DNA of 64,000 nt from an uncultured Shewanella sp. (GCF_947497935.1 NZ_CANMIO010000012.1:1-64000); one strand, 5' to 3'. Positions 35,807 to 45,588 are shown, numbered from the stretch's first letter. The notes: a model not told the origin generated them from the letters alone. Program-made: numbers and translations.

Positions 35807-35837
35807 TAGCCACAGAAACAAACAAGATGAATTTTAA

Positions 35838-35894
35838 ATGACACAGTTTACGACTTTCCAAAACATTAATTGGTGGTGGCACTTCCCAAATTAG
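35838..35894 (+). CDS. trpL: trp operon leader peptide
   Basis: 18 codons, MTQFTTFQNINWWWHFPN then TAG, with three consecutive Trp codons (35871-35879). It precedes a terminator hairpin (35942-35972) by 47 nt. This is the classic arrangement for ribosome-mediated attenuation: stalling on Trp codons lets the segment with CTGTGTGC pair with GCACAC of the terminator arm. CACTTCCC (35880-35887) can pair with GGGTGGTG downstream as the 1:2 pause hairpin. Confidence 0.92.
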   Translation: MTQFTTFQNINWWWHFPN

Positions 35895-35941
35895 CGGGTG
35901 GTGTGAAACTGTGTGCTCATAAAACTGAGCCAAGATTCAAC

Positions 35942-35972
35942 AAGAAAGCCCGCACACACTGCGGGCTTTCTT
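35942..35972 (+). terminator. trp attenuator
   Basis: AAGAAAGCCCGCA (35942-35954) pairs completely with TGCGGGCTTTCTT (35960-35972). It lies after trpL and 114 bp before trpE. The T run is imbedded in the descending arm and continues TTGT. Its GCACAC loop side is also the partner for the antiterminator. Confidence 0.88.
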
Positions 35973-36086
35973 GTATCTAAGCGAAAATAAATCGGCAAGA
36001 AGAGAGAAAACCCAGAGCAGCAGGCTTAATATAAAGTGAGATAAAACAATGAATAATGCGTTACCCTACAAGGCAGGAGCATAAGC

Positions 36087-37670
36087 ATGACAACCGATAC
36101 TATCGCTAAAGTCGTCACTCAAAAACAGGAGTTGGCCTATCACGATGATCCGCTGCGCTTATACCAACATGTGACTCAAAACGCCCCTCACACCATGCTG
36201 CTGGAATCTGCTGAAATTGACAGTAAGGATCACTTAAAGAGTATCGTGCTGACTCACGCTGCCATGCAAATTCGCTGTGACGGTTACCAGCTCAAATTTA
36301 ACGCTTTAACAGATAACGGTAAGACCCTGCTCTCACCAATACAGTCCTTCTTCAAAAAAGACTTTCAGGCCACTATCATTAACCATTGTGATGAGTCCAG
36401 CTTAAGTCTGACTCTTCAAAAAGACTCTAGTCAACTTGATGAAGATGCGCGTTTAAAGTCAGCTTCTCCGCTCGATGGCTTAAGAATGCTGGTAAAGCAT
36501 ATTCGCTGTGATGAAAGCCCCAAGTTTGAAGATCTATTTTTAGGCGGTGTGCTCTCTTATGACTTGATTGATACGGTTGAACCACTGCCAAGCGTGCCAG
36601 AAGGTGATAATACCTGCCCTGACTACCTGTTTTACCTCGCCGAAACCTTAATCCTTGTGGATCATCAGCAACAAAGCGCTGAAATCGTCACTCACCAGTT
36701 TGTACAGCCAGCACAAAATGCTGTTGATAGCACTACAGCCTCACTCGCTCAGCGTATGACGGAGTTACAACAAGCTTGCCACTCATTAGCGCCCATTGCC
36801 GAGTTACAAGCCATTGAAGCTCAAACCCAGGTCAATATCTCAGATGACGACTTTAAAAACACAGTTAACGACCTTAAAGAACACATTATTGCTGGCGATA
36901 TTTTCCAAGTCGTGCCGTCACGCAGCTTTAACTTACCTTGCCCGAACACCTTAGGTGCCTACCGTGCATTAAGACTGACTAACCCAAGCCCATACATGTT
37001 CTACTTTCGCGGCGATGACTTCACCCTATTTGGCGCGTCACCTGAAAGCGCACTTAAATATGAAGCCGCAACCAATCAGGTCGAGATCTACCCCATTGCT
37101 GGTACTCGCAAGCGCGGCAAGACTGCCAGCGGAGAAATCGATTTCGATCTCGATAGCCGTAACGAGCTTGAACTACGCCTTGATAAGAAAGAGCTATCAG
37201 AGCACATCATGCTAGTCGATTTAGCGCGTAACGATATCGCCCGCATTAGCCAAAGCGGCACCCGTAAAGTGCCAGAGCTATTAAAAGTCGATAGATACAG
37301 CCATGTTATGCACCTCGTTAGCCGTGTCACAGGCCAGCTTCGCAGTGATTTAGATGCACTGCATGCCTACCAAGCTTGCATGAATATGGGCACCCTAACT
37401 GGTGCGCCAAAAGTCAGTGCAGCGCAACTTATTCGCGGCGCAGAAAAAACACGCAGAGGCAGCTACGGCGGCGCAGTGGGTTACTTAAACGGCCTAGGAG
37501 ATATGGATACCTGTATTGTTATTCGTTCTGCCTTTGTCAAAGATGGCACCGCCTTTATTCAAGCCGGCGCTGGCGTGGTATTCGACTCAGATCCACAGGC
37601 CGAAGCCGACGAAACTCGTCAAAAGGCCCAAGCCGTTATTTCAGCGATTAAGATGGGAGGTGGACGATGA
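36087..37670 (+). CDS. trpE: Anthranilate synthase component I
   Basis: 527 residues. Converts chorismate to anthranilate, using ammonia from TrpG. The Trp feedback site LLES is at residues 38-41 (HTMLLESAEID). The chorismate-binding domain (about 250-525) has the family motifs FQVVPSRSF, YPIAGTRKRG, ELRLDKKELSEHIMLVDLAR, MHLVSRVTG and GSYGGAVGY. The stop overlaps the trpG start by 4 nt (ATGA). Confidence 0.98.
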   Translation: MTTDTIAKVVTQKQELAYHDDPLRLYQHVTQNAPHTMLLESAEIDSKDHLKSIVLTHAAMQIRCDGYQLKFNALTDNGKTLLSPIQSFFKKDFQATIINHCDESSLSLTLQKDSSQLDEDARLKSASPLDGLRMLVKHIRCDESPKFEDLFLGGVLSYDLIDTVEPLPSVPEGDNTCPDYLFYLAETLILVDHQQQSAEIVTHQFVQPAQNAVDSTTASLAQRMTELQQACHSLAPIAELQAIEAQTQVNISDDDFKNTVNDLKEHIIAGDIFQVVPSRSFNLPCPNTLGAYRALRLTNPSPYMFYFRGDDFTLFGASPESALKYEAATNQVEIYPIAGTRKRGKTASGEIDFDLDSRNELELRLDKKELSEHIMLVDLARNDIARISQSGTRKVPELLKVDRYSHVMHLVSRVTGQLRSDLDALHAYQACMNMGTLTGAPKVSAAQLIRGAEKTRRGSYGGAVGYLNGLGDMDTCIVIRSAFVKDGTAFIQAGAGVVFDSDPQAEADETRQKAQAVISAIKMGGGR

Positions 37671-38281
37671 AAATCTATCTACTCGATAACTTCGACTCAT
37701 TCACCTACAACCTAGTGGATCAGTTTAGAAGCCTAGGCTATGAAGTGGTGATCTACCGCAACGATGTAGACGCAGACTTTATTGCCAGCAAATTATTAAA
37801 CGAAACCGTACCAGCAGCATTAGTGCTGTCGCCAGGACCCGGCGCGCCTCATGAAGCTGGCTCGCTAATGGATCTAATAGCATGTGTCGCCGGTAAAGTG
37901 CCTATGCTAGGGGTTTGTCTTGGACACCAAGCCTTAGTTGAGCATTACGGCGGTAAAGTTGAGCGTGCGGGCCAAGTGATGCATGGTAAAGCCAGTCCGA
38001 CGTTCCATAACGGTCAGGATATCTTTAGCGGCTTGCCCTCTCCGCTTCCTGTTGCCCGTTATCACAGCTTAGTGGCAACCCAAGTGCCAGATTGCTTAGA
38101 AGTGATTGCTACGACTGAAGAGATGCCAATGGCTATCATTCACCGCCAAGATAAAGCCGTAGGCTTTCAGTTTCATCCCGAGTCAATTTTAACGACTTTA
38201 GGTAGCCAGTTATTAGTACAAAGCTTAGATTATTTGTCTCGTGCTTTGAATGAAAACAGCCAAGATAACGAGCAAGGATAA
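37667..38281 (+). CDS. trpG: Anthranilate synthase component II (glutamine amidotransferase)
   Basis: 204 residues of the class I glutaminase family. The catalytic Cys84 is in LGVCLGHQAL, and the His and Glu of the triad in QFHPESILT. Oxyanion motif SPGPGAP. It is a free-standing subunit, not fused to TrpD as in E. coli. Translationally coupled to trpE; the trpD ATG follows one base after its TAA. Confidence 0.98.
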   Translation: MKIYLLDNFDSFTYNLVDQFRSLGYEVVIYRNDVDADFIASKLLNETVPAALVLSPGPGAPHEAGSLMDLIACVAGKVPMLGVCLGHQALVEHYGGKVERAGQVMHGKASPTFHNGQDIFSGLPSPLPVARYHSLVATQVPDCLEVIATTEEMPMAIIHRQDKAVGFQFHPESILTTLGSQLLVQSLDYLSRALNENSQDNEQG

Positions 38282-38282
38282 G

Positions 38283-39344
38283 ATGATGACTCAACCAGAA
38301 ATCAAACCTACAGCAGCCCTTATCGAAACACTTTATCAGGGTGAAAGTTTAACTCGAGCTGAAGCTAAATCACTATTTAGCCAGATTATTCAAGGCGAAA
38401 TGAATGAAGTCACCATGGCGGGCATGCTAGTCGCCATGAAAATGCGCGGCGAAACCATTGATGAAATATCCGGTGCAGCCGATGCCCTGCGCGCGGCCGC
38501 AAAAGCCTTTCCAACGCCGAGTGAATCGACCGTAAATCAAGGTATTGTCGATATTGTTGGTACTGGCGGCGATGGTCACAACACCATTAATATCTCAACC
38601 ACTGCAGCCTTTGTTGCTGCGGCCGCGGGTGCCAAAGTCGCTAAACACGGTAACCGCAGCGTATCGAGCAAATCAGGTTCATCAGATTTACTGGCGCAAT
38701 TTGGTATCGATTTAACCATGGCACCAGAAACGGCGCGTGACTGCTTAGATGAGCTAGGATTGTGCTTCTTGTTTGCACCGCACTATCACGGCGGCGTAGC
38801 CCACGCAGTGCCTGTACGCCAAGCACTTAAAACTCGCACTCTATTTAATGTATTAGGGCCGTTGATTAATCCATCACGCCCAGACTTTATGCTACTTGGG
38901 GTGTATAGCCCTGAGCTGGTTGCACCTATCGCTCAGGTTGTAAAAGCCCTTGGCATTAAGCGCGCCATGGTAGTTCACGGTAGTGGCCTCGATGAAGTGG
39001 CGCTGCATGGTGACACCTTAGTGCATGAGCTAAAAGATGGCGCAATAACCGAGTACCGCATTACACCAGCAGATCTTGGTGTGGCTCAAGCGGAACTGAC
39101 TGATTTAGAAGGCGGCGCACCTGAAGAAAATGCCGAGTACACCCGCGCCATATTGCAAGGTACAGGCAAAGGTGCCCATATGAATGCGGTTGCTATCAAT
39201 GCCGGCTGTGCCCTTTATGTGGCCGGTGTTTGCGATGACATCAAGTCAGGCACAGCTTTGGCGTTAGAGACAATAAACAGCGGTAAAGCCTACCAATTAT
39301 TGACCCAGCTTGCTAACGCTAGCCAAGCCGGTAAAGGAGCCTAA
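38283..39344 (+). CDS. trpD: Anthranilate phosphoribosyltransferase
   Basis: 353 residues. Attaches PRPP to anthranilate. PRPP-binding GTGGDGHNTINISTTAAF, KHGNRSVSSKSGSSDLLAQFG (core KHGNRSVSSKSGS) and DEVALHG are intact. The ATG at 38283 has AAGGA upstream and suits the operon spacing; the frame stays open upstream inside trpG. Ends two bases before the trpCF GTG. Confidence 0.97.
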   Translation: MMTQPEIKPTAALIETLYQGESLTRAEAKSLFSQIIQGEMNEVTMAGMLVAMKMRGETIDEISGAADALRAAAKAFPTPSESTVNQGIVDIVGTGGDGHNTINISTTAAFVAAAAGAKVAKHGNRSVSSKSGSSDLLAQFGIDLTMAPETARDCLDELGLCFLFAPHYHGGVAHAVPVRQALKTRTLFNVLGPLINPSRPDFMLLGVYSPELVAPIAQVVKALGIKRAMVVHGSGLDEVALHGDTLVHELKDGAITEYRITPADLGVAQAELTDLEGGAPEENAEYTRAILQGTGKGAHMNAVAINAGCALYVAGVCDDIKSGTALALETINSGKAYQLLTQLANASQAGKGA

Positions 39345-39345
39345 T

Positions 39346-40773
39346 GTGAGCACGGATTTAAGAGAAGCACCCGCAGTAAAAGAAAGCAATGTACTGACGA
39401 AGATTGTCGATACTAAGGCGGCGCATATTGCCTCACTCAAGCAGCGTTTTGCTGAAAATGACTTATCGCCAAAAGTGTCTGATAGAAGTCTATTTGATGC
39501 CCTTAAAGCGCCAAATGCAGGTTTTATCCTAGAGTGTAAAAAAGCCAGCCCATCGAAAGGCCTAATCCGAGATGTGTTTGATGTCGACGCAATTGCCGAT
39601 GTCTACAATCACTACGCGGCGGGTATTTCGGTATTAACCGACGAGCAGTTCTTTCAAGGTGATATGGACTATATCCCAAGAGTACGCGCTCGCGTCACTC
39701 AGCCCATTTTATGTAAAGACTTTTTCGTTGATGAATACCAAGTCAAGCTGGCCGCTCATCAAGGCGCCGATGCGATATTGTTAATGCTTTCAGTACTCGA
39801 TGACAATCGCTATCAAGCCTTAGCCACCGAAGCGGCTAAATATCAACTCGATATCTTGACTGAGGTCAGCAATGAAGCCGAGCTAACTCGCGCTATTGCG
39901 CTTAATGCCAAGATTATCGGGATTAATAACCGTAATCTGCGCGACCTGTCTACCGAACTTGCGACCACAGAGGAACTTGCGCCGCATATTCCAGCAGACA
40001 GAGTGGTGATTAGCGAGTCAGGTATTTATAACCAAGCTCAGGTTCGCCGTTTAGCCCCCTTAGTCGATGGTTTCTTAGTCGGCAGCTCGTTAATGGCAGA
40101 AGACGATCTAGACCTTGCCTGCCGCACATTAACCTTTGGCCACAACAAAGTCTGCGGCCTAACCCGCATCGAAGACATGCTGGCAGCCGCAAAAGCAGGC
40201 GCAATTTATGGCGGCCTCATCTTTGCGCAAAAATCACCACGTGCGGTAACAGCCGACCAAGCTAAAGAGCTGGTTGAGCAGTTAACGCAGAGCGGCACTA
40301 AACTCAACTTAGTTGGTGTGTTTGTCAATGAAGCGGCCGATGTGATTGCCAAACTCGCGGTCGAGTTAAACCTGTTTGCTGTGCAACTGCACGGCAAAGA
40401 AACCGCGCTCGAAATTGATGCATTGAAAACAATCTTGGCCACAAACAATAGCCACACTCAGATTTGGAAGGCAGTTGCGGTAGATGTAGAAAATGACAAT
40501 GAATTAGTCATTCCAGTGGGTATCGACCGGGTGGTTTTTGATAGTAAGTCTGATGGTCAATTTGGCGGCACAGGCCAAAGCTTTGATTGGCAAAAGGCAC
40601 TTCCCAGTAAAGAGCTCGCACTACTGGCTGGCGGACTCAGCCCAGGTAATGCAGCACAGGCCGCTAGCCAAGGTTTTTATGGCTTAGATTTTAACTCCGG
40701 ACTTGAGCAAAGCCCTGGCATTAAAGATCCAAGCAAAATTACAGCAGCGTTTAACCTTTTGCGTCAGTACTAA
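39346..40773 (+). CDS. trpCF: Bifunctional indole-3-glycerol-phosphate synthase / PRA isomerase
   Basis: 475 residues with two fused TIM barrels. The N-terminal IGPS (about 15-275) has LECKKASPSKG, CKDFFVDEYQV, GINNRNLRDL and SESGI. The C-terminal PRAI (about 278-475) has VCGLTRIED, VGVFVN, VQLHG and LAGGLSPGN. The enzyme turns PRA to CdRP and then to indole glycerol phosphate. The GTG start at 39346 has AAAGGAG upstream; the frame upstream overlaps trpD and is not conserved. Same fusion as E. coli TrpC. Confidence 0.96.
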   Translation: MSTDLREAPAVKESNVLTKIVDTKAAHIASLKQRFAENDLSPKVSDRSLFDALKAPNAGFILECKKASPSKGLIRDVFDVDAIADVYNHYAAGISVLTDEQFFQGDMDYIPRVRARVTQPILCKDFFVDEYQVKLAAHQGADAILLMLSVLDDNRYQALATEAAKYQLDILTEVSNEAELTRAIALNAKIIGINNRNLRDLSTELATTEELAPHIPADRVVISESGIYNQAQVRRLAPLVDGFLVGSSLMAEDDLDLACRTLTFGHNKVCGLTRIEDMLAAAKAGAIYGGLIFAQKSPRAVTADQAKELVEQLTQSGTKLNLVGVFVNEAADVIAKLAVELNLFAVQLHGKETALEIDALKTILATNNSHTQIWKAVAVDVENDNELVIPVGIDRVVFDSKSDGQFGGTGQSFDWQKALPSKELALLAGGLSPGNAAQAASQGFYGLDFNSGLEQSPGIKDPSKITAAFNLLRQY

Positions 40774-40814
40774 ACTGGGCTGAACTAAAGTGAAGTGAAC
40801 CAAACAAAATTATC

Positions 40815-40837
40815 GCCATAGGCAAATTGCCTGTGGC
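40815..40837 (+). other. Hairpin between trpCF and trpB
   Basis: GCCATAGGCA-AAT-TGCCTGTGGC forms a 10-bp stem with one G-T pair in the 93-bp gap, the only sizeable gap in the operon. No T tract follows, so it is more likely an mRNA stability or processing element than a terminator. Confidence 0.6.
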
Positions 40838-40866
40838 CACAAATTGAAAAGAAATAGGACAAGATT

Positions 40867-42081
40867 ATGAGCAAGCTAAACCCATACTTTGGGGAATACG
40901 GTGGTATGTACGTACCGCAAATTTTAATGCCAGCGCTTAAGCAACTAGAAACGGCTTTTATCGAAGCCCAAGCAGATGAAAGCTTTCAAAAAGAGTTTAC
41001 CGAGCTATTAAAGAACTATGCGGGTCGTCCAACCGCATTAACCTTAACGCGCAACTTAAGCCCTAATCCGCTGACTAAGATCTATCTAAAACGTGAAGAC
41101 TTGCTACACGGCGGCGCTCACAAGACTAACCAAGTATTGGGTCAGGCATTACTGGCTAAACGCATGGGTAAAAAAGAGATCATCGCCGAAACTGGCGCGG
41201 GGCAACACGGCGTGGCAACCGCCCTTGCCTGCGCATTACTAGGCCTTAAGTGCAAAGTTTATATGGGCGCCAAAGATGTTGAGCGTCAATCACCAAACGT
41301 ATTTAGAATGAAGCTAATGGGTGCAGAAGTTATTCCGGTAACGTCAGGGTCAGCCACATTAAAAGATGCCTGTAACGAAGCGATGCGCGACTGGTCTGGT
41401 AGCTACGATAAAGCGCACTACCTACTTGGCACGGCAGCTGGCCCACACCCGTTTCCAACGATTGTGCGTGAATTCCAACGTATGATTGGCGAAGAAACTA
41501 AGAGCCAAATTCTTGAGCGTGAAGGCCGCTTACCGGATGCGGTTATCGCCTGTGTTGGCGGTGGTTCTAATGCGATTGGTATGTTTGCCGACTTTATTGA
41601 TGAAGAAGAAGTGGCACTGATTGGGGTTGAGCCTGCGGGTAAAGGTATTGATACCCCAATGCACGGCGCGCCGCTAAAACACGGAAAAACCGGTATTTTC
41701 TTCGGTATGAAAGCGCCACTGATGCAAGACAGTGAAGGCCAGATCGAAGAGTCTTACTCGGTATCTGCCGGTCTTGATTTTCCATCGGTTGGGCCGCAGC
41801 ACGCGCACCTTGCCGCCACTGGCCGCGCGACTTATGAATCTGCGACCGACGATGAAGCACTTGAAGCGTTTCAGTTACTGGCACGCTCTGAGGGTATTAT
41901 CCCGGCGCTTGAGTCTGCCCATGCGCTTGCTTATGCGGTAAAGCTTGCCAAAGAGGCCACCAAAGAAACCCTATTAGTGGTTAACCTATCAGGCCGCGGC
42001 GACAAAGATATCTTCACCGTCGCGGACATCCTTGAAAAACAAGAAGCTGAACAGCAACAAACTAACAATCAGAACAACTAG
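40867..42081 (+). CDS. trpB: Tryptophan synthase beta chain
   Basis: 404 residues. PLP enzyme that joins indole and serine. The PLP Lys is in [17 protein letters not shown], the phosphate cup in [12 protein letters not shown], and the catalytic Glu in [11 protein letters not shown]. The COMM-domain region [14 protein letters not shown] is present. A Gln/Asn-rich tail of about 12 residues exceeds the E. coli protein (397). AGGA lies upstream of the ATG. Forms an alpha2-beta2 complex with TrpA. Confidence 0.98.
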   Translation: MSKLNPYFGEYGGMYVPQILMPALKQLETAFIEAQADESFQKEFTELLKNYAGRPTALTLTRNLSPNPLTKIYLKREDLLHGGAHKTNQVLGQALLAKRMGKKEIIAETGAGQHGVATALACALLGLKCKVYMGAKDVERQSPNVFRMKLMGAEVIPVTSGSATLKDACNEAMRDWSGSYDKAHYLLGTAAGPHPFPTIVREFQRMIGEETKSQILEREGRLPDAVIACVGGGSNAIGMFADFIDEEEVALIGVEPAGKGIDTPMHGAPLKHGKTGIFFGMKAPLMQDSEGQIEESYSVSAGLDFPSVGPQHAHLAATGRATYESATDDEALEAFQLLARSEGIIPALESAHALAYAVKLAKEATKETLLVVNLSGRGDKDIFTVADILEKQEAEQQQTNNQNN

Positions 42082-42091
42082 GAGAGTGGCA

Positions 42092-42901
42092 ATGAGTCAA
42101 CGTTACCAGGCAGCCTTTGCCGCCCTTAATGAAAAACAGCAAGGCGCATTTGTGCCATTCGTGACCTTAGGCGACCCATCGCCTGAGCTATCACTAAAAA
42201 TCGTCGACACCTTAGTCGAAAACGGCGCCGATGCCTTAGAGCTAGGCTTTCCATTTTCAGATCCATTAGCCGATGGTCCTGTTATTCAAGGCGCTAATCT
42301 ACGCGCCTTAGCCGCAGGCACCACACCAAGCCAGTGCTTTGAAATGCTAGCCAGCATTCGAGCAAAATACCCAGACTTACCGATTGGTCTACTCCTGTAC
42401 GCCAACCTCGTATTCGCTAATGGCGTCGATACCTTCTACGCCAAATGCCAAGCAGCAGGTGTAGACTCGGTATTGATTGCCGACGTACCTGTTGAAGAAG
42501 CCGCACCGTTTATCGAATCGGCAAAAGCTCACGGCGTCGCCCCTATCTTTATTGCACCGCCTAACGCCGACAGTGAGACCCTTAAGCAAGTGAGCGACAA
42601 AGGTGAAGGTTATACTTACCTATTATCGCGCGCAGGTGTGACCGGTACTGAATCTAAAGCAGGCATGCCAATTAGCGATATTCTAAATCGTCTGAAAGAG
42701 TTCAATGGCGCGCCGCCACTACTCGGCTTTGGTATTGCCGAGCCGAGTCAGGTGAAAGCCGCTATCGATGCAGGTGCTGCAGGTGCTATTTCAGGTTCTG
42801 CGGTAGTAAAAATCATTGAGGCGAATAAAGACGATGAAGCAGCGCTGTTAAACGCCCTTGCTGAATTTACTCGCAATATGAAAGCGGCCACCGCTCGTTA
42901 A
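42092..42901 (+). CDS. trpA: Tryptophan synthase alpha chain
   Basis: 269 residues, TIM barrel. Cleaves indole glycerol phosphate and channels indole to TrpB. Catalytic Glu in [17 protein letters not shown] (after [10 protein letters not shown]) and the Asp in the same motif are present; LLSRAGVTG marks the flexible loop. The ATG at 42092 has GGAG about 9 nt upstream. Last gene of the operon, 10 nt after trpB. Confidence 0.97.
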   Translation: MSQRYQAAFAALNEKQQGAFVPFVTLGDPSPELSLKIVDTLVENGADALELGFPFSDPLADGPVIQGANLRALAAGTTPSQCFEMLASIRAKYPDLPIGLLLYANLVFANGVDTFYAKCQAAGVDSVLIADVPVEEAAPFIESAKAHGVAPIFIAPPNADSETLKQVSDKGEGYTYLLSRAGVTGTESKAGMPISDILNRLKEFNGAPPLLGFGIAEPSQVKAAIDAGAAGAISGSAVVKIIEANKDDEAALLNALAEFTRNMKAATAR

Positions 42902-42941
42902 TCAGTCGTCGAACACGCTCTACTTAAAAAGTTACAGATAC

Positions 42942-42968
42942 AAAAATAGCGCCTGATGGCGCTATTTT
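42942..42968. terminator. Bidirectional terminator, trp operon and assT
   Basis: AAAAATAGCGCC-TGAT-GGCGCTATTTTT is a symmetrical 12-bp hairpin between convergent trpA and the sulfotransferase gene, with a T tract on each strand. Confidence 0.93.
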
Positions 42969-43020
42969 TATTTGTGAGCTCGATTCTTTAACCGATTACT
43001 TCAGCACTGAATCACTTTAG

Positions 43021-43067
43021 CATCTCACTCTTATTTCAACATCTCACTCTTATTTCAGCATCTCATT
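43021..43067. repeat. 19-bp tandem repeat at the assT 3' end
   Basis: CATCTCACTCTTATTTCAA (43021-43039) is followed by CATCTCACTCTTATTTCAG (43040-43058) and a partial CATCTCATT. On the minus strand the unit contains the last codons and stop of assT (ATG CTG AAA TAA), so it is a small duplication of the gene end that leaves the protein unchanged. Confidence 0.85.
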
Positions 43068-44855
43068 AGCCCGAATAACCTGAGCGCGGTAACCCGTCGC
43101 AAACATATCGTGGCTGTCGATATTGATGCGAACAGCAGGCTTAGTTTCGCCATATCTGTGCTCAACTAAGATAGATTGCACCTTACCTGTGGTGTCATCC
43201 ATCTTTAAGTTGCCGTAGCCGCCACCTAAACCAAACAGGCCAGCAGAGGCAAAATAGCTCATCATGCTGTCTTTATCAGCTTGGTATTTAACAATAGATG
43301 TCACTGGCGAGTAGCCTTCATAACCCAGCTCATCTTTACCGTATTCCCACACTTGCTGAACCGTCATGTTTTGCTCATCAATCTTATACTCTACCGAGCG
43401 AGAGTACTTTTCATTAGCAAACATAGGCTGACCTAAATCACGGCCATCACCGTTATCAAACACGGTTAAGGTGCCTTTTTCTGGTACGAGATAGGCGGTG
43501 TGTGATGTCCAGCTAAAGTCAAAATCTTTGTCCTGACAAGCGCCTTTCTCATTACACCAAATCGGCTCACCGTCAGAGGTGATAGGCTTTAGTAATTTAT
43601 CTTGGAACTTGTCACTCCAGCCCTTGCTGGCACTTAAAATCCACTTAACTTGCTTGTCACGGCCAATTTTAATCACCGCTGATTGATGGCGTGAGCTAAT
43701 AATAATGCTGTCGTCGGTTGGATCATATTCAATCGAGTTAACATGGGCCCAGTTACGGCCAGTTGCAACGCCATGAATATCACCATAAGGCGCCTTGGCT
43801 AAGTCTTCCTCTGTGGTTTGATGACCCGCATCGTCAAGGTTGATATTTAGACAAACCGCACCGGCATCGAGTGACAACAGCGCAGCGTCACGCATAGGAT
43901 CTAAGATGGTATTCAAGTCCCAGTAATCCACCAGCTTACCTGTGTTATCTACTTCTATAATCTGATCACGCACAGTATTCACTAAGCGGCCATCTTTGGT
44001 GCGGTAATCTTTGGCTGCGGCACGGATAAACACGTTACCGTTGGCGCCTTCGATGCCTTCATGAGAGGCATCGATAAAATTCCCCGGCAGATTGTGCTCA
44101 GAGATCATCCGCCCCATGATAGACATCTTCTTCCAGCCTTGGCCCTGTACCCATACCATGTTGCCGTCTTTAGTGACGTTCATGCCCATGGCGTAACCTG
44201 CGTTATCGTAAGTTTTGGCGTCATGAGTAGTGTATGGGTTCATGTACCAGCGGATATCACCCGCGGTATCAATAATGAAAAATCCTGGCTTACCGTCCCA
44301 AGAAAAGGCGCCCGGTGCATCCGAATTGTTGTGCATTAGCGGAGAGGCCTTACCGTCGGCATTGGTCCAGTTAACAAAGTACAGTCTGTCTTTAAAGTCA
44401 GCATCGACATGCTCAACCTCAACAAGTGGTGCTTTCGCCCACTGGCTTTCAGAAAAACCCATGTCGATATCAGGTGTGAGCATTTGATAATCGTGAGACT
44501 TTTGCTCACCGTTTTCGGTCCATTTAACGGTAAAGGTGTTCATAAAGGCTGGGTAAAGACCAAAGATGGGCACCCCGCCCTCATCCATCACTCGCATGTC
44601 ATCAACTTGATAACTCAGACTCACGCCATCTGCATCATTAGCATGGACGGTCACTTCAACGCCTGAAATGGTATGGCCAGCAAGAGTTACCAAGGCCGTA
44701 AGTGGCGCATTCTCATAGGGGTTATGAATGATATAACCTAAAGGAGCCCCTTCAACAGGCTTAGGTTTCATGCCGTCGATAGAAGCAAAAACTTGGCTAC
44801 TACAAAGACTAAGTGATAAGGCTAGTGCCGATAGAATTAACGAGGGTTTAGACAT
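43050..44855 (-). CDS. assT: Periplasmic arylsulfate sulfotransferase (AssT-like)
   Basis: 601 residues with a signal peptide (about 1-24, ...SSQVFA), close in length to E. coli AssT (598). PAPS-independent transfer of sulfate from one phenol to another. An N-terminal beta-sandwich (about 25-140) precedes a six-bladed propeller. Family catalytic segments are DASHEGIEG, HVNSIEYDPTDDSIIISSRH and SWTSHTAYL (the His that is sulfated in E. coli). WCNEKGAC holds the conserved disulphide pair. No dsbL/dsbI pair, its usual neighbour, is here. Confidence 0.9.
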   Translation of the reverse strand: MSKPSLILSALALSLSLCSSQVFASIDGMKPKPVEGAPLGYIIHNPYENAPLTALVTLAGHTISGVEVTVHANDADGVSLSYQVDDMRVMDEGGVPIFGLYPAFMNTFTVKWTENGEQKSHDYQMLTPDIDMGFSESQWAKAPLVEVEHVDADFKDRLYFVNWTNADGKASPLMHNNSDAPGAFSWDGKPGFFIIDTAGDIRWYMNPYTTHDAKTYDNAGYAMGMNVTKDGNMVWVQGQGWKKMSIMGRMISEHNLPGNFIDASHEGIEGANGNVFIRAAAKDYRTKDGRLVNTVRDQIIEVDNTGKLVDYWDLNTILDPMRDAALLSLDAGAVCLNINLDDAGHQTTEEDLAKAPYGDIHGVATGRNWAHVNSIEYDPTDDSIIISSRHQSAVIKIGRDKQVKWILSASKGWSDKFQDKLLKPITSDGEPIWCNEKGACQDKDFDFSWTSHTAYLVPEKGTLTVFDNGDGRDLGQPMFANEKYSRSVEYKIDEQNMTVQQVWEYGKDELGYEGYSPVTSIVKYQADKDSMMSYFASAGLFGLGGGYGNLKMDDTTGKVQSILVEHRYGETKPAVRINIDSHDMFATGYRAQVIRANEMLK

Positions 44856-45264
44856 TTAATTGATATTCTCAGCGAGTCAAAAACTGAGGCGGATTATAAT
44901 CAGCAAAAACAATAAAAACTGCCAGCCAATTAACACTATAGCGAGTATATTTCGAGTTTGGATTAGCGATCACGGTTTGTCACTTTAGTTTGCTTTAGGT
45001 GCAACTTTTACAATATTCAAGCATCATCAGCACGCCACGAGTGAATCGCTATCAAAAATCGTTTGTCACAGCTTTTAAAAGCGTGTTAAACCTTGTTGCT
45101 CAATATGTTTTAACAGAAAGCGCTTTTATCGTGAAAGCGCCATTACACTATCAGCAAACCTGCAGTTTCTGGTTAAAGGTTCCAGCTTAAACTGCCTGCT
45201 CAAAACTTCAGTCTAAATCTAGCTTAACAGCCCCTGTTTATAGTTTGCCGATAGCGAATGGAGG
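44856..45264. other. Gene-free spacer upstream of assT
   Basis: About 400 bp with no credible gene. GTTTGTCAC occurs twice in direct orientation (44975-44983 and 45061-45069). A TATAAT-like -10 on the minus strand lies near 44893-44900 but lacks a good -35. Nothing else stands out. Confidence 0.4.
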
Positions 45265-45570
45265 TTACTTTTTAATGTCGATGACCACTGCGTGCTTCTT
45301 GAAATACCAAACCGCAATTGGCACTTCTATTACCGCGTACACGATAAAGGTAAACCAGAACCAATTGGCAGTAAACAAAAGTAAACTGAACTCATATCCA
45401 GAGCCCCAATACTTAAGCCCGACCAGTATCATCACAAAACTCGAGCTGGCGATATCACACAATGAAATTTTGTTGAAATCATTGCCAGCAAGCTTGGGAT
45501 AAATTGAAAAATACCCAAGTACGACAACCGCCAGCACTAAGCCGATTATCGATAATTCTGCCATTCCCAT
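45265..45570 (-). CDS. Small membrane protein, unknown function
   Basis: 101 residues with three predicted membrane helices (about 5-23, ELSIIGLVLAVVVLGYF; about 40-55; about 62-88, LLLFTANWFWFTFIVYAVIE), and a short basic end. I do not recognise the family. The ATG at 45570 has GGAG 6 nt upstream. It follows the large oxidoreductase fusion gene on the same strand after 100 bp containing two strong palindromes, so it may be its partner or an independently expressed gene. Confidence 0.65.
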   Translation of the reverse strand: MGMAELSIIGLVLAVVVLGYFSIYPKLAGNDFNKISLCDIASSSFVMILVGLKYWGSGYEFSLLLFTANWFWFTFIVYAVIEVPIAVWYFKKHAVVIDIKK

Positions 45571-45588
45571 CACTCACTCCAAATTGAT

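Noticed and set aside
44999..45190. 63-codon plus-strand frame in the assT spacer
   Set aside because: No ribosome site and no recognisable features; it lies in AT-rich noncoding DNA.
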